Shown one piece after another: positions 1-12,492 of a stretch of DNA of 64,000 bases. Location of the stretch: NCBI GenBank assembly GCA_963556495.2, contig OY747701.1:41581001-41645000 (forward strand), read 5' to 3'. The translations under genes were made by a program, and so were the position numbers. Positions within the stretch are counted from its first letter, which is position 1, and the number at the start of each line of letters is the position of its first letter. The notes under the pieces are model-generated. The model ran no database searches, was not told the DNA's origin, and worked only from the letters and a program-made list of their open reading frames with translations. Origin of the DNA: Valencia hispanica. Lineage: Eukaryota > Chordata > Actinopteri > Cyprinodontiformes > Valenciidae.

Positions 1-1654
1 AACCTTGTTACAAATGTTACAGAAAAGGCTAATTGCTGTCCTGTTGGCAAAAGAAGTTGTACAAAGAACTGACAGCAGGGGTACCATTTAGTTAAAAACA
101 AATACACAGATACATTCAATTTAAAGCTTTTTACAGAGTGTAAAAAGCATAAATACTGTTATTCTGATCATATATATTTGTATATTTTTTCCTTTTTCTT
201 TCATGAAGGTTTTGTTTATCCTTCAGAAACAAAGATAGCTGTTTGATTTGAAAAAAGGATAACAATAACATATCTTATGTAATGAGACTAATATGAATTT
301 CAATGCATAAACATAATTTAGTTTAGAGAATGGATAGAGATATATCTAATCAAACAGCAAAATATATATTTATCAAAACATATATTCATCAAAAGAAATA
401 AAAATTCATTTAAAAAATAATTTCTATCTCTGAAAGTATAGTGGGAATATTTCATATACCTTGAAGGACCCACTATTATGTGAAAATTTCCAAAAGCCTG
501 GAACATCGGACACCGGATAGGTACATTGGATACATTATTCCACCTCAGTGAAAAGTGGTTGACTGACATGACCTAATGTCAGAAGAAAAACATACATTTC
601 ATTACTGGGCCTCAAATGACAGAGAATACAGAGACTGCCACCATTTTAGAAACTATTTAAGCTAGTAGGCACAACTTTCTCAGGAAAGAGAAATCGCCTT
701 GATGTTTTCTGAAAAAAAGACTGTACGAATAGTTTGATTTTTCAACAAGAGATTAAATAGCAGAAGTACAGTAGATAATTCAGACAGCTAACATTGTAAC
801 AAATGTTATTAAAATTGTTTATTTTTTCTTCTCTGATGGCATTGGTTTCTTTCATCTCTACTGTGCTTTTGCAATGTTCCTCTCCTATTTCATCGCTGCT
901 GCTTAAATTACTGTTCCCCTCAGACTGTTTTTCAGTTTCTGCCGTCTACCTTGGGATGCTTCCTTCTCTCTCTCACAGGAAAACGTAACCCATTTATGTG
1001 TACATGTTTATTATCATCCCATTCCTAACAAGGTTACACTCAGGGCCTGGAAACAAAATATTTCTTTCTTTGATGTCCAACACAACATTCTGTAGGGCAG
1101 AACTGTTTATCACTGATAACCCTGCAGCATGCCATCTCATGGTGTCTCTCCATGTGTCTCATCCTCAATATCGAATTGTTGTTCTACTGTTTCTCTGTTG
1201 TTTCACCTCTTACCTCTCTCCCTTCTTACTGTTTGCTTATTGTTTTACTGCGGTTTTCTCTCCTCTCTATCCTTTCGTCAGCCCAGCTTTTCATGAATTC
1301 CGTTTTCACAAGAGAGTTTGCTTCTTGCAGTGCTGTATGGCTGATCATTATTTGTGTGTATGCTTTGTGTTAGTAGGTATTGTCAGTGGTGTGAGCGTGA
1401 GCGTATTGGTGCCAATAAGGCAGATTATGAGTTGATTTTGGCAAAGGAGGCTGGTAATTCTTTTAAACCAACAAAGCCCTTCCATTAGCCTCCCGCTGAT
1501 GTCCTGAAAACAAGACACTGGGATGCTCCCAAAATACACCAGAGTCCACAGCTAAACACATACAGAGCCACTAGATACTAACTGAAAATTTAAACTATAA
1601 AAGTAAGTCAGTAGCAAAAAGCCCTTAATACATGCACTATTTATCAATTGAAAA
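1..1654. other. AT-rich non-coding DNA, nothing recognised
   Basis: I see no gene, RNA or transposon end here. Open frames are short and low in complexity, and the stretch around 1150-1290 is pyrimidine-rich on the + strand. Confidence 0.5.
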
Positions 1655-2040
1655 TTCACACCGCACACCGCACACTTTATGAGCGTCAAGCAACGCTCAC
1701 AAAGTGAGTAGTTTGACGCCTGTACATTTTTAAGCCTGATGCTTGCAAAGCTTACAAAGCCTGACGCTTGTAAAGCTTGCAAAGCCCGCCCAATCAATCA
1801 GAGCTTCTCACTGTAGCGCCATCACTACAGTGAGACGCTCTGATTGGTGGACGCTCAGGGGACGACGCCTGAAAGTTCAGCTAGCTGAACTTCTGCATTT
1901 CTCGCTTTTGCCGCTTTGAAGCTTGAAAAGCGGCACAAAGCGCCGCTGAGACTCTGACGGCCCTCTGACACCCTCTACCATAGACTTAACATGTAATCTT
2001 GCTGCTCTTGGTGTTGACGCTTTGGGCGGTGTGAACGCAG
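1655..2040. mobile_element. Non-autonomous Harbinger-like MITE
   Basis: The left end (TTCACACCGC near 1655) is matched in inverted orientation by the right end (GCGGTGTGAA near 2026-2035), each followed inward by a GCGTCAA-type block. The inside has many short palindromes, for example CACTGTAG/CTACAGTG near 1810-1832 and TTCAGCTAGCTGAA near 1876. It has no coding capacity. The end motif GCGTTCACACC resembles the terminus of the Harbinger element at 10155, so I infer the same superfamily. Exact boundaries and the target duplication are not resolved. Confidence 0.5.
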
Positions 2041-4486
2041 CATAACAGTTGCCTCAGACTCAACACTAACTTTAGCTAAAATTAATGCTTTAGACATTAT
2101 GGGACAAAAACAGAGGTTCATATAGACTCGTGATTAATATTTATTAGGTGTTTCTTTACCAGTCCTTTCTTTCTTAGAAAACAACAACTTGTAACAGTGC
2201 AGATAAAGAATAGGACCCAGTTAGACTGGCAGGGAGGCAAACAGGCAGTGGATTTGGGCTCTATGACTTGCTGCATGGGGAAACACACAGAGAAACACAT
2301 CAACACACACATACACCAGTTGGAATATCCAGAGCTTCCCCTGAACAGGATTACTTGTGTCATGGGAGGACTGGTATCCCCTCATCAGAGCACACACACA
2401 CTCATACACAGCGCATCATAATGGTTCACTGGGCAACCTGATAAGAATGTGTGTGAATATGTTAGTGCGTGTATGTGCATGTGTGTGCTGAGAAGTCTCT
2501 GATGGCAAGGATTAGGGACTCTTGACTCTTTGACAGTCTCTCTGCGAAGAACCAATCAGCATAAACTTGCTCCTCTCTCTCTCTCTCTCTAACATGCACA
2601 CACACACACGGCATGAAATTATGCTTTGAATTTTACTTCAGCGCTTTCCCCAATATTTACATGAGAGGAAAAAAAGACTAGAAACAGTGTTGAAGTACAT
2701 AATATTTTTAACTGTACAATTTGTATGCTTCTCTACATCTGCCATTCATTTATGTAGAAACATGAATGAATTCCAGACAGAGCACATATAAAGCAAACAC
2801 TCAAGTCATGTGTGTATGTGCAGATTTTTGTGTGCAAGACCTGAGTTAAATTTTGAACATTTTGAACATTTGTACATTACGAATGTGCATAAACGGAAAG
2901 CTTTTATTAATATTTTGGCTGCCCCAAGTCTATTCAAGTCACTTCCAATTTCTACATTGTGCTCTGACTTTAACAGTGAAAACAAAGACAAGAAAAGGCA
3001 AAACCACTAAAATAAACACCCGGCATTTAAAGTACACTTAGTTTAAGGTTATCATAAGAAATGGATTGAGTCAAGGGGCAAGAAGGCTCTCTCGTGATAG
3101 TCTTTTATTCTCTCTCTATATATGAGATATTTATGTTTAGTGTGTAGTTGCGTAGCGTTAATATAAGAAAATTATTATTATTTTTTAAAAAAAGCAAAGG
3201 TTGGAAAAGAATAAGTGGAAGTAACATTAAGATCAGAGAGGAAAAAGAAAAGATGAATGTTAGAGGAAGGGAAAGGCAGCACTTAACCCCTGGTTAGTGG
3301 GGTTAGGTCCCTGTGGGAGTGGGGGAAGGTCTGTGCACACATATATACACTCCCACATGTACAGTAATACACAAAATACACACAACAGTAGCTCCTACAA
3401 ATATCCAAAATAGTTTTTTTCACGCGCACCGTGCTTCAATATGCAGACGCTTTCATAGGTTTGAATTCTTAAGGGGGACATTTGGATCTGAAAACATTTC
3501 TTATTCAAAAAGTCACCCTCCCACCTCCTTATACCCATTTATTTTCTCACACAGGAATATGCAATCATTCACACAGATACACAGGGGTCTTGGCATTCTG
3601 AATAACTCTGGAAAAAAAACCCTAGTTAATAACAACTCTCTCAAATCTCTAGCTGTTCCAATAAAACTGACCAAAGAAATTCACAGCAGGGAACATTTGT
3701 GTATGCTATGTTAATATGCAGAGAAGGAAAAAAGATGTAAGAGGCACAGCGCTAGAGAAATAAAAGTTACAAAGAAATTACCAGACAGAAAAACATATAG
3801 ATATACAGACAGCAAAAAGAGAAGCAAGTGAGTGCAACTCAGAGACAGGACATCAATTATTTAGGGAAGGTAACGTGAAGCTTCCTTGGATCAGGCCAAC
3901 TGCTGGCTCTTCCCCAGAGAAAAGAGAGAATGAATTAGGATGAATTTATTAGAGACTTTGCGTGTGCATCTTTGCGAGTGTGTGTGTGTAAGTACCGATA
4001 CAGTCCAGGCAGCCACCTTGGTTTCTGATGCTGTGCGGCTGCATAGCCAGAGACCCACACACATGCACACACTCACAAACACTCATCCTGAGATCCCAAG
4101 CCTGTTTCCAGGTTCATTAATAAAACAGCAGCTCTTTATATGTGCTCTTCCCCTCGCTGTCTTGCCTTTCATCCTCTGTTTGTTCACACACACTATGGGA
4201 TTTTATTGTGTGAGCGTGTGTGTGTGTGTAAACTCCAACTGGGATTTAGGCATTGCCCGACTGTTTGTTCATCAGTCAGACAATAGTTGACCCTGCTGTG
4301 GTACATAACAAAATCTGATCCCTCTTTTATCATGGGTAAAAGGAAGCACCGTTCAGTACCAGCTTTACAGGGTTTCTGTAGGTAAATTGGTCCAGATGAA
4401 TGATTTTTGATTATTTCTGTTAGTTATATTATGGAGATCTGAAAAATATATATTAGTTAATGATTTGTTTGATAGGAAATACTTTA
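2041..4486. other. Non-coding DNA with CA/TG and CT simple repeats
   Basis: No gene seen. It holds scattered short simple repeats: CT at about 2571-2590, CA at 2597-2608 and TG at 3978-3990 and 4216-4230. It also contains low-complexity open frames with no recognisable domain. Confidence 0.5.
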
Positions 4487-4538
4487 AAGGGATATTCCAC
4501 CCCTAAGTAAAATTTTGTCTGTTGTCATATTCCTTATA

Positions 4539-4606
<68 letters not shown>

Positions 4607-4740
4607 GTTTTGTAACCAGCCCAGTCATTCTCCTAATCTGGCAGTTTGTTTTAGCTTAGCATAAACAATGTAAATGAATGAGAGCAACTAGCATTTTGTG
4701 TGCAAAACCTATTAAAATTTCTCAATTATCCTAATTATTC
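4487..4740. mobile_element. Fragment of a DNA-transposon-like repeat, left end only
   Basis: TTTAAAGGGATATTCCACCC near 4487 resembles the ends of common fish DNA-transposon repeats, and a GTTTTAGCTTAGCATAAA core follows near 4648. A TA microsatellite sits inside it. No matching right end was found, so the copy appears truncated. The class is uncertain. Confidence 0.3.
4534..4602. repeat. TA/AT dinucleotide microsatellite
   Basis: Nearly uninterrupted TA repeats read directly from the sequence, with a TATG interruption near 4542. Confidence 0.95.
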
Positions 4741-5354
4741 TTGGTGACCTCAATAATCATATTGACTGTAAATGAAAAGTAAGAGGTAACACGAAGGAAT
4801 TACAGGAGCCGATTTAGATTTGGGACTAAATTACAACAAAGCACCGCTGTAAACCGCCGCTGCAGTTTGGGATTTTTGAAATGCTGCTAATAGTAAGTAA
4901 CAAGTTCTGATAAAATGAATACCTTGTGTTCCTTTTTTAGTGTTCAGAGATAAGCAGAAATGTTGACATTTCTAAACAGAACTGGAGTGTGCATTCTAAC
5001 AAATAAAATTTCGAAACCAGTTGTAATGAATTAATTTTACATCTGAATACTCAACCTCCCACTCTCCCCCATACAGTGCAAATTATTTTAGCTCATAATG
5101 TCTGCCCAGAGATGACCCACGCTACAATATAGTGAAGCATGAATTAAAACAAGACGTGCAGAATTTCTAAAGGCATAAATATGTGTAATATACTTTTTAT
5201 CAGATTTGTACCTTAAATTAACCACACCTGGTTCTTTTTATGAAAAGTTTTTTTCTTTTCACTTTTAGCATCAGGGCTGCTACTCTGAGAAAAGGATGTC
5301 TTACACACGTTTTCGAAACGAAGCCACTTGGATTTAGATTTATAAATTTAATAC
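4741..5354. other. Non-coding DNA, nothing recognised
   Basis: No gene or repeat family recognised. Confidence 0.45.
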
Positions 5355-5484
5355 TCCCAATCCAGTTTTCAGAACTGAAGAAGCCTCTTGTAAGAAAGAT
5401 TGAATGTTTTCAAGACAACAGGAAAAGTACAGTTGCGTTCATTTAAACTCTCAAGATTATCATGCCTGGATGACTGAGAATCTA
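5355..5484. repeat. Dispersed repeat, host of the Tc1 insertion
   Basis: The stretch GAACTGAAGAAGCCTCTTG (near 5374) through CTGGATGACTGAGAATCT ends at the Tc1-like insertion. A related stretch occurs at about 44445-44518 (GATTATCATG, CCTGGATGACTGAGAATCT), so this is a multi-copy sequence. I associate it with a common fish interspersed repeat but cannot name the class. Confidence 0.5.
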
Positions 5485-7003
5485 CAGTTGTGGCCAAAAG
5501 TTTTGAGAATGGCACAAATATTAGTTTTCACAACGTTTGCTGCAAAACTACTTTTAGATCTTTGTTTTAGTTGTTTCTGTGATGTACTGAAATATAATTA
5601 CAAGCACTTTATACATTTCAAAGGCTTTTATTGACAATTAAATGACATTTATGCAAAGAGTCAGTATTTGCAGTGTTGGCCCTTCTTTTTCAAGATCTCT
5701 GCAGTTCGACTGGACATGCTCTCAATCAACTTCTGGGCCAAATCCTGACTGATAGCAACCCATTCTTTCATAATCACTTCTTAGAGTTTGTCAGAATTAG
5801 TGGGTTTTTGTTTGTCCACCCGCCTCTTGAGGACTGACCACAAGTTCTCAATGGGATTAAGATCTGGGGAGTTTCCAGGCCATGGACCCAAAATTTCAAC
5901 GTTTTGGTCCCCGAGCCACTTAGTTATCACTTTTGCCTTATGGCACGGTGCTCCATCGTGCTGGAAAATGCATTGTTCTTCACCAAACTGTTGTTGGATT
6001 GTTGGAAGAAGTTGCTGTTGGAGGGTGTTTTGGTACCATTCTTTATTCATGGCTGTGTTTTTGGGCAAAATTGTAAGTGAGCCCACTCCCTTGGATGAGA
6101 AGCAACCCCACACATGAATGGTCTCAGGATGCTTTACTGTTGGCATGACACAGGACTGATGGTAGCGCTCACCTTTTCTTCTCCGGACAAGCCTTTTTCT
6201 AGATGCCCCGAACAATCGGAAAGAGGCTTCATCGGAGAATATGACTTTGGCCCAGTCCTCAGCAGTCCATTCACCATACTTTCTGCAGATGATCAATCTG
6301 TCCCTGATGTTTTTTTTGGAGAGAAGTGACTTCTTTGCTGCCCTTCTTGACACCAGGCCATCTTCTAAAAGTCTTTGCCTCACTGTGCATGCAGATGCGC
6401 TCACATCTGCCTGCTGCCATTCCTGAGCAAGCTATGCACTGGTGGCAGCTGAATCCTCTTTAGGAGGATCCTGGCGCTTGCTGGACTTTCTTGGATGCCC
6501 TGAAGGCTTCTTAACAAGAATTGAACCTCTTTCCTTGAAGTTCTTGATAATCATATAAATTGTTGATTTAGGTGCAATTTTAGTAGCCACAATATCCTTG
6601 CCTGTGAAGCCATTTTTATGCAACGCAATGATGGCTGCACGCGTTTCTTTGCAGGTCACCATGGTTAACAATGGAAGAACAATGATTTCAAGCATCACCC
6701 TCCTTTTAACATGTCAAGTCTGCCATTCTAACCCAATCAGCCTGACATAATGATCTCCGGCCTTGTGCTCGTCAACATTCTCACCTGAGTTAACAAGACG
6801 ATTACTGAAATGATCTCAGCAGGTCCTTTGATGACAGCAATGAAATGCAGTGGAATTTTCATGGCAAAGAAGGACTATGCAATTCATCTGATCACTGTTC
6901 ATAACATTTTGGAGTATATGCAAATTGCTATTATAAAAACTTAAGCAGCAACTTTTCCAATTTCCAATATTTATGTAATTCTCAAAACTTTTGGCCACGA
7001 CTG
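5485..7003 (-). mobile_element. Tc1-like DNA transposon, nearly full length
   Basis: The element is 1519 bp and is flanked by TA on both sides (5483-5484 and 7004-7005), the usual Tc1/mariner target duplication. The ends are inverted repeats: left CAGTTGTGGCCAAAAGTTTT and right, on the opposite strand, CAGTCGTGGCCAAAAGTTTT, continuing as GAGAAT with some divergence inward. A single transposase frame fills 5661-6698 on the minus strand and carries two nonsense codons. The element therefore looks inactive but young enough to keep its structure. It landed in a dispersed repeat whose relative lies near 44.5 kb. Confidence 0.9.
5661..6698 (-). pseudogene. Tc1-like transposase with DD35E-type spacing, two nonsense codons
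   Basis: This would encode the cut-and-paste transposase of the surrounding element. Read on the minus strand, one frame of about 345 codons runs from 6698 to a TGA at 5661-5663, broken only by TAG at 6432-6434 and TAA at 5781-5783. The N-terminal part (residues about 15-90) is helix-turn-helix-like (CKETRAAIIALHKNGFTGKD). The catalytic domain shows FSDEASF for the first Asp, QHDGAPCH for the second, and [11 protein letters not shown] for the Glu. I count 35 residues between the second Asp and the Glu; classical Tc1 and Sleeping Beauty have 34. The intended start may be MVTCKETR, 12 codons downstream of the first ATG. No frameshifts were seen. Confidence 0.88.
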
Positions 7004-7005
7004 TA

Positions 7006-7589
7006 CACCAACAGTGTCTTACCCAGTTTATTCAGTTTTAAAGCTTGAATAACTTTATTTAGTATCAGTAATAGGTTTGAGGTTTTAGTATTGTGACAAT
7101 GCTAGTTTGCTAATAAAATGATTGCTTGCTCCAGAAGAAGACTCTGGATTCTCTGATAGGATCATGTTAAAATTCCCAATTAAACATATCTGGCTAAGCC
7201 CAAAGGAGATAGTACTATGAATCACACTTTTGCATGTCTGTTGTCCTTTTTAACAGGAAGATATGCGTTTTTCATAAAAAATTTTCCTCCACATTTGATA
7301 CTGATATAGACCACTTGATCTTCAGCTAAACCAGGATGGTATGCATTTTTAGGACATGTTTGAAAATCCTGAGGCTTGGATATGGCAAATCTGGTTTTTC
7401 GTGAAAAGCATGTAGTACACTACTACATAACTTATATAAGTGCTCAGCAAATGACATAGCAATCACTCTATAATGACATTAATTGGTCTTAAGGTACGTA
7501 TGCAAACACCCTGTCTGCACCTGTGAAGATTCTCTCACCTCCGCATGCTGAACTGACCACATATTAACTGACTCTGATTACTTCACCTA
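7006..7589. other. Non-coding DNA, nothing recognised
   Basis: No gene or repeat family recognised between the Tc1-like element and the LINE-type tail. Confidence 0.45.
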
Positions 7590-7760
7590 ATAATTTTCGA
7601 TGCAATCTGCTTGGATTCCTTAAACAGAAAACTTTTAAACTGATTGGAATGTTTTTATGATTGCATTGAAATAAAAATTTTTGTAAAGTACCTTGAGATG
7701 ACATCTGTTGTGAATTGGTGCCATATAAATGAACTGAATGGAATTGAATAATTTCTTCAC
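7590..7760 (+). repeat. LINE-type 3' tail, L2-like
   Basis: The sequence GCAATCTGCTTGG, then AAACTGATTGGAATG, CCTTGAGATGACATCTGTTG and a final TGGAATTGAATAA, matches two better copies at 58046-58378 and 58380-58763. The pattern, a short stem-like block followed by ATATAAAT and an AATTGAA tail, is typical of L2-type LINE 3' ends in fish. No coding part is present. Confidence 0.6.
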
Positions 7761-8858
7761 CATTTAGGGAAACTCAGACCATTAAACTATTAGAATGCAA
7801 GATGGTAAACTGATGATTAAGTGAGGTGCAAAAGTAATGCAACATGTCCTGATGCAATTGAATAAAGGTTTTCACACCTTACATCTCAATACATGCTCAC
7901 TATTCAAAGCGGCGGTAGATCAAGCAACCTACACATGTCAAATACTTGATAGGACTTCATGGTCCACAAAATGCAGTTCCCTTCCTCTCAGTCAGAGTCA
8001 TGATTTTTCACATGCCAAAATGCATGACAATGTAGGAAACCGTACGAAAGCAGCTTTAGATTAATTAATGAACAGGATGTATATGTTTAGCCTAAACATA
8101 TACGGTTTAGGTGTTAATTTATAAAAATTATATAAAATCTAAGTTGGGAAAACTACACATGAAATAGGACATTATAGATAAAATGGGGAAAAAAAGTTGA
8201 GCACAAATTGATTCAGCTACTTCTTTATGATTTAATTTCACATTGAGGATGAAAACACAAACCCATACAATTGTTACCATCTTTCACCAATAACAGTTGA
8301 TGAAAGTTAGTATTTCTTGTATTAATCAGGATTTTTCCTTTTCCTCAGGACCCTCTTCAAGCCGTTCTGTTGATCCTTCTCTCGTTCGTATCTACTAAAC
8401 TTTTCTTCTTCCCCTTTCTTCTTATTCTCCAACTGAAAAAAGCTAATTTCATTTCCTCTGTCTGTTTATCATCTCTGCCTCTATGTTATGTCTGAATATG
8501 ATTGTATTTGAAGCATCAGCTGAATATCAAATATAAAACTAAGTAATGTAAGTCTCATGTAGGATTGTGCAAGCTGTGTGTATGTGCCTGTGCTTTTTTG
8601 GTTAGTGTGAATTCATAATTGTCTTAAGTCTGTGAATGCATATGGCTGAGTCAGCGGTTCTGTCTCCAACTCGGCAGCTGCATCTGTTTCTGCACCTCTG
8701 TGACGTGTCTGTGCGCAAAGATGTGTGTGTGTATGTGTGTGATATCTGGAATAGGGATCTAAACAGTTTTCCAAATTAGAGAAGGGAGACGTCAGAATGC
8801 TATTGTAAGAGATCCACTTCCTGTCTGATAAGCAAAAATCTCTTCCGTCAGAACTTTT

Positions 8859-8867
<9 letters not shown>
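7761..8867. other. Non-coding DNA, nothing recognised
   Basis: No gene seen. It is AT-rich, with a pyrimidine-rich stretch at about 8335-8475. Confidence 0.45.
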
Positions 8868-8916
<49 letters not shown>

Positions 8917-8979
8917 GCACACACGCGCACACACACACGCGCACACACACACACACACACACACCCACACACACACACA
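8868..8979. repeat. CA microsatellite, interrupted by CG
   Basis: About 112 bp of CA repeat with several GCGCAC interruptions near 8913-8942. It creates long artefactual Cys/Val frames on the minus strand. Confidence 0.97.
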
Positions 8980-9906
8980 TAGAAGGAGATAAATCCTGAC
9001 AAGCAAAATTTGCTTTGTATTTCTTTACACTCTGTTCTTTCCATCTTTTTGTCTTCACCTCCCCTCATTCTCTGTTTCTCTCCCGTTTTCTAATAAGCAC
9101 AGGTTTACTGCTGAGCGTGAGCAGGGCAGATGAAAGAAGAGAGGAAAGACAAAAAAAGAAGAAAAACGTTAATCCATGATGGTGGGTACACAGTTAAAAA
9201 AAGAGTGAGAAAAAGATTTATTGCCATTGTCAAATTCTTTTATGAAGTGTATACAAAACCACACAAGTTGTACCATTACTTGTGCACTAAAAGAAAGCAT
9301 CCATGAATAGTCAGATAAAGTTAGAATAAATGAAAGGTTATGTAACAATTTAAAAGGGATCAAAAAAATTTAAATAAACTTCAGATTTAAAATATAAAAG
9401 AAACCATGAGATTCTTTCAAGTTGTTCTGTTCCAGTTAATCCACAATTAAGTTGTTTTGCAGCACAACCACGGAAAAGTTCCAATCGCAAAATTATCAGT
9501 GATTTATCAGTTCCTTCAAATAAATTGTGGTCATCTAATGCTAATTATCAGTAAAATCTTAAAGTCCGCTACATCAGAAAACAGGAAGCTAATGAAACGA
9601 GGCCAAAACTGGTGTAGTGTATTCATGTGTTCTCTGGTTGAAATTTTAGCATCTAGTTTATTTGTCCATGTTTTGGAATGTGGTTTATATTGTTTTGTTT
9701 TGCCCAGGATCCAAAATGTTTGAGAATGTTGAAAGGAAACGGTTGTTAAGTTCCTCTACATGGAATTTGCCACTGTCATCCAACATAGAGAGGACGCTGT
9801 CATTTTAAAACTGTGAGGGATTTACTGGTTTAATCACATATATATGGTTTGGAAGTGATGTTTTCCTCATAATTTAAGGATTTTCAATTAAAATAAGTTA
9901 AAGATA
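8980..9906. other. Non-coding DNA, nothing recognised
   Basis: No gene or repeat family recognised. Confidence 0.45.
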
Positions 9907-10154
9907 CAGTATTGACACTGTTGCCTTGCAGCAAAAAAGTCCTTGGTTTGAACCTGATCTGGGGTGTTTTTGCATGAACTATGCATGTTCTCCCCATGCA
10001 TGTATGGGTTTTCTCAAGGAATTCTGGTTTCCTCCCACAGTTAAAAAACATAACTGTTAGGTAAATTGGCTAATCAGTTTGGTATGAGAATGTGAGTATG
10101 GTTGTTTGTCTTGTGTATCTCTGTATTGTCCTGTGACGGACTGTCTACCTGTCT
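9907..10154 (+). mobile_element. SINE-like repeat, left part, split by Harbinger insertion
   Basis: The head resembles a tRNA-type promoter region (TGTTGCCTTGCAGC, then GGTTTGAACCTGA as a possible B box). It is followed by the fish SINE-type core (TGCATGTTCTCCCCATGCATG, GGTTTCCTCCCACAG). The sequence breaks off at GACCTGTCT... and resumes at 12977, showing that the Harbinger element inserted into it. Related pieces lie at 24005-24142 and, inverted, near 44228-44262. Confidence 0.6.
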
Positions 10155-10188
10155 AAAGCCGCGTTCACACCGGTCAGCGCGTCCAGGC
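10155..10188 (+). repeat. Left terminal inverted repeat of Harbinger element
   Basis: The repeat starts AAAGCCGCGTTCACACCGGT and continues CAGCGCGTCCAGGC. It is the exact reverse complement of 12943-12976 and is the likely transposase binding and cleavage site. Confidence 0.93.
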
Positions 10189-10431
10189 AGCAGGGCAGCT
10201 AGATTACATGCAAGTCTATGGTATCTACGCATCTAGTGGGCGCCAAACTGCCAAGCAGCAAGTCGCGCGCGTCGGCGCAGCTGATGCCCGGACGTCAGGG
10301 GCGTCTGCTGCTCAAGTTGGGAAAATTGAACTTTCGGGCAGCAGACGCGCGGCGTCAACCAATCAGAGCGACTCGTTTGTACTGACGTAGTAACTCCTTC
10401 CATGGGGGAATCGGCAAATTTTTTATTCAAG

Positions 10432-11842
10432 ATGGAGGACAAACTGATCGTCGCTGTATGTAATGTCCGGGAACTGTATGACCCGTCTTCGTCTTTTTAC
10501 AAAGACAGGAAGAGATCGGATCTGATTTGGAGGAAGATATCGGAGGATATTGGAGTGCCAGGTAAGCAGTTAAACATAGAAAAAAATATTTTTTCTTTTA
10601 ACTTTCTTGTTATGTTAGCTAACGCTACGCTAGCCAAAAGCGGTTAGGGCAACTACGGTACTAAATACGCATTACCAGTTTCCCATTGTGTATTTAGACG
10701 AGATCTGCAAAAAACGGTGGAAGACATTGAGGGACACATATGTCAGGCAGAGCAGAAAAGAGAAAGAGAGAAGGAAGAGCGGAGCAGAAGGAGGGAAAGT
10801 GCAGAAATGGAAGTACCTCTCTGTCCTGTCCTTCCTCGAACCCTTCATCGCCCCCCGCGAAACATCGAGCAACATGGGGGTCGAGGAGGAGCAGGCGGAG
10901 GGGTATGACCACCCAAAGGAGCCAGAAAAAGAAGCAGCAGGGCGGTTAGAGGCAGAAGGTTGGTGATTTTGAGAAGAAAACCCAGACATAGTGGCACACA
11001 AACACACACAAAAACATGCTCAGAAACATGAAAATAATTATTGTAAAGCTGAAACCTACATCATTTTGCTACTACAAAGTTTTGCTATTTATTATTAGTG
11101 CTAGCAGTAGAAGTATTTGTGATCTTGGTATAAAGCATAATAAACAGGAGGGTCAATAATATTCCTTTCTGTCTTGACAGATCCAGCTAACATGGAGGCA
11201 GGTGACATGGCTGAACCAGAGTCCCCTGGCCCTTCCTTTTCTGCTTCTGACCAGCCTGGCCCTTCCTCTGCTGCTGCTTCTTTTTCTGACCAGCCTGGCC
11301 CTTCCTCTGCTCCAGCACCTGCAGGTGTGTAGTGCTGTTTGGAAAGGTTGGGAATGTAGGTTTTATTCAAAGATGTCAATCTGTTTCTTTGGGTTCCCAG
11401 ACACTTGGCGAATTACTTTTTGTACTTTCTGAAATGTCTGTGTATACCCTGGAATTCACACTCAGCCTTTCATACAGACTTAAACTGTTGCTTATAATTT
11501 TATCTAATTTGTATATTTGTTCAACATAATTGTAAGCATTTTTAACACATTTTTCTACTGTGTTTTTTCACAGGCCCTCCAAGAAAACGAAGGCGGAGGC
11601 AGCAGGACTTGTCAGTGCCAACAGAATTCCAGCAAAAGCTGCTTGATGCGCTCAAGGCCCGGCCTGAACCAGCTCCTGCTCCTCCTGCAGATGATTACAT
11701 GCACTTCCTTCTCTCTCTTCATCCTCTCCTGAAAAGGGTGTCACCTCTAGAAAGAGACATCCTAAAATTTGACATTCATAGACTGATTTTTGAAAGAATT
11801 AATGTAACACTCAATTTGACCCATTTGGACAATACTCAGTAG
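10432..11842 (+). CDS. Intact four-exon MADF-BESS protein of a Harbinger transposon
   Basis: Predicted exons are 10432-10561, 10698-10958, 11181-11324 and 11574-11842. Each junction has GT/AG ends (GTAAGC, TTTAG, GTTGGT, GACAG, GTGTGT, TTCACAG). The phases agree, and the 804 nt give 267 residues with no stop. Residues about 6-94 form a MADF (Myb/SANT-like) domain: VRELYDPSSSFYKD, then a WRKI helix, CKKRWKTLRDTY, and KWKYLSVLSFLEPF. The middle is acidic, then Ser/Pro-rich with two DQPGPSS repeats, and a PPRKRRRRQQ basic stretch may be a nuclear signal. Residues about 218-252 look like a BESS motif (DDYMHFLLSLHPLLKRVSPL). Harbinger accessory proteins bind the transposon ends and bring the nuclease into the nucleus; I infer that role here. 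An in-frame ATG at 10402 would add 10 residues, but 10432 has the better Kozak context (A at -3, G at +4). Confidence 0.82.
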
Positions 11843-12492
11843 TTTTACTGATCGGGCTGACACCTTTTTCAGGGGAGGAAGGAGACTCCTTTCTGTGTCC
11901 CTCCTGTCTTCCACCGCACTTCCTCCAAATAAGGTCCTTTCTCTTCCTGTTCTTTATTTTATTGTTTTATTATATGTATATATGTTGTATGTATTTTTTT
12001 ATATTAAATATTTTTATATGTAACATTTTGGTCAGCTACTTTCCTTAATTTAATTCTACTGTCCTATGTAATGCCATTTGGGTGAAAATATTGTTTTTAA
12101 TAACAGATAATAATTACCTTAATGAAATATACCTTTTTATTGACTATATAAAATATCACAGAAGTACAAAAGCAAGAACTATTTGAGTTTATTTGATTGA
12201 TTTCACCATATCCATAGACGAGTTTGTGGGAGAAAGCAGAGCAGTCTGTCAGTCATTACCTGGAAACGAGAGGTCCAGGTGAACAGGTCAAAAGTATATA
12301 GGTACAGAACAAACAATAATCCATAAATGAAAGGGATTTGTGAATGTATATATGAATGTATAGAGAAAAACAAATTACTAAAATATAATATAGTAAATAT
12401 AGATGTGGAAATTTTCAGAAAGTTTTGCTCTTAATTTTTTTACTGGGTGGCTCTTAAAAGAGCCGTTTTGGGTCAGTCCTGTATGGACATGA

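Noticed and set aside
5788..6426. Plus-strand frames of 61-109 codons
   Set aside because: Antisense shadows of the Tc1-like transposase.
8613..9068. A 151-codon minus-strand frame rich in Cys and Val
   Set aside because: It is created by the CA/TG microsatellite and has no domain.
10402..10431. Alternative upstream ATG for the MADF-BESS gene
   Set aside because: Its context is poor (T at -3), whereas the ATG at 10432 has A at -3 and G at +4; it remains possible.
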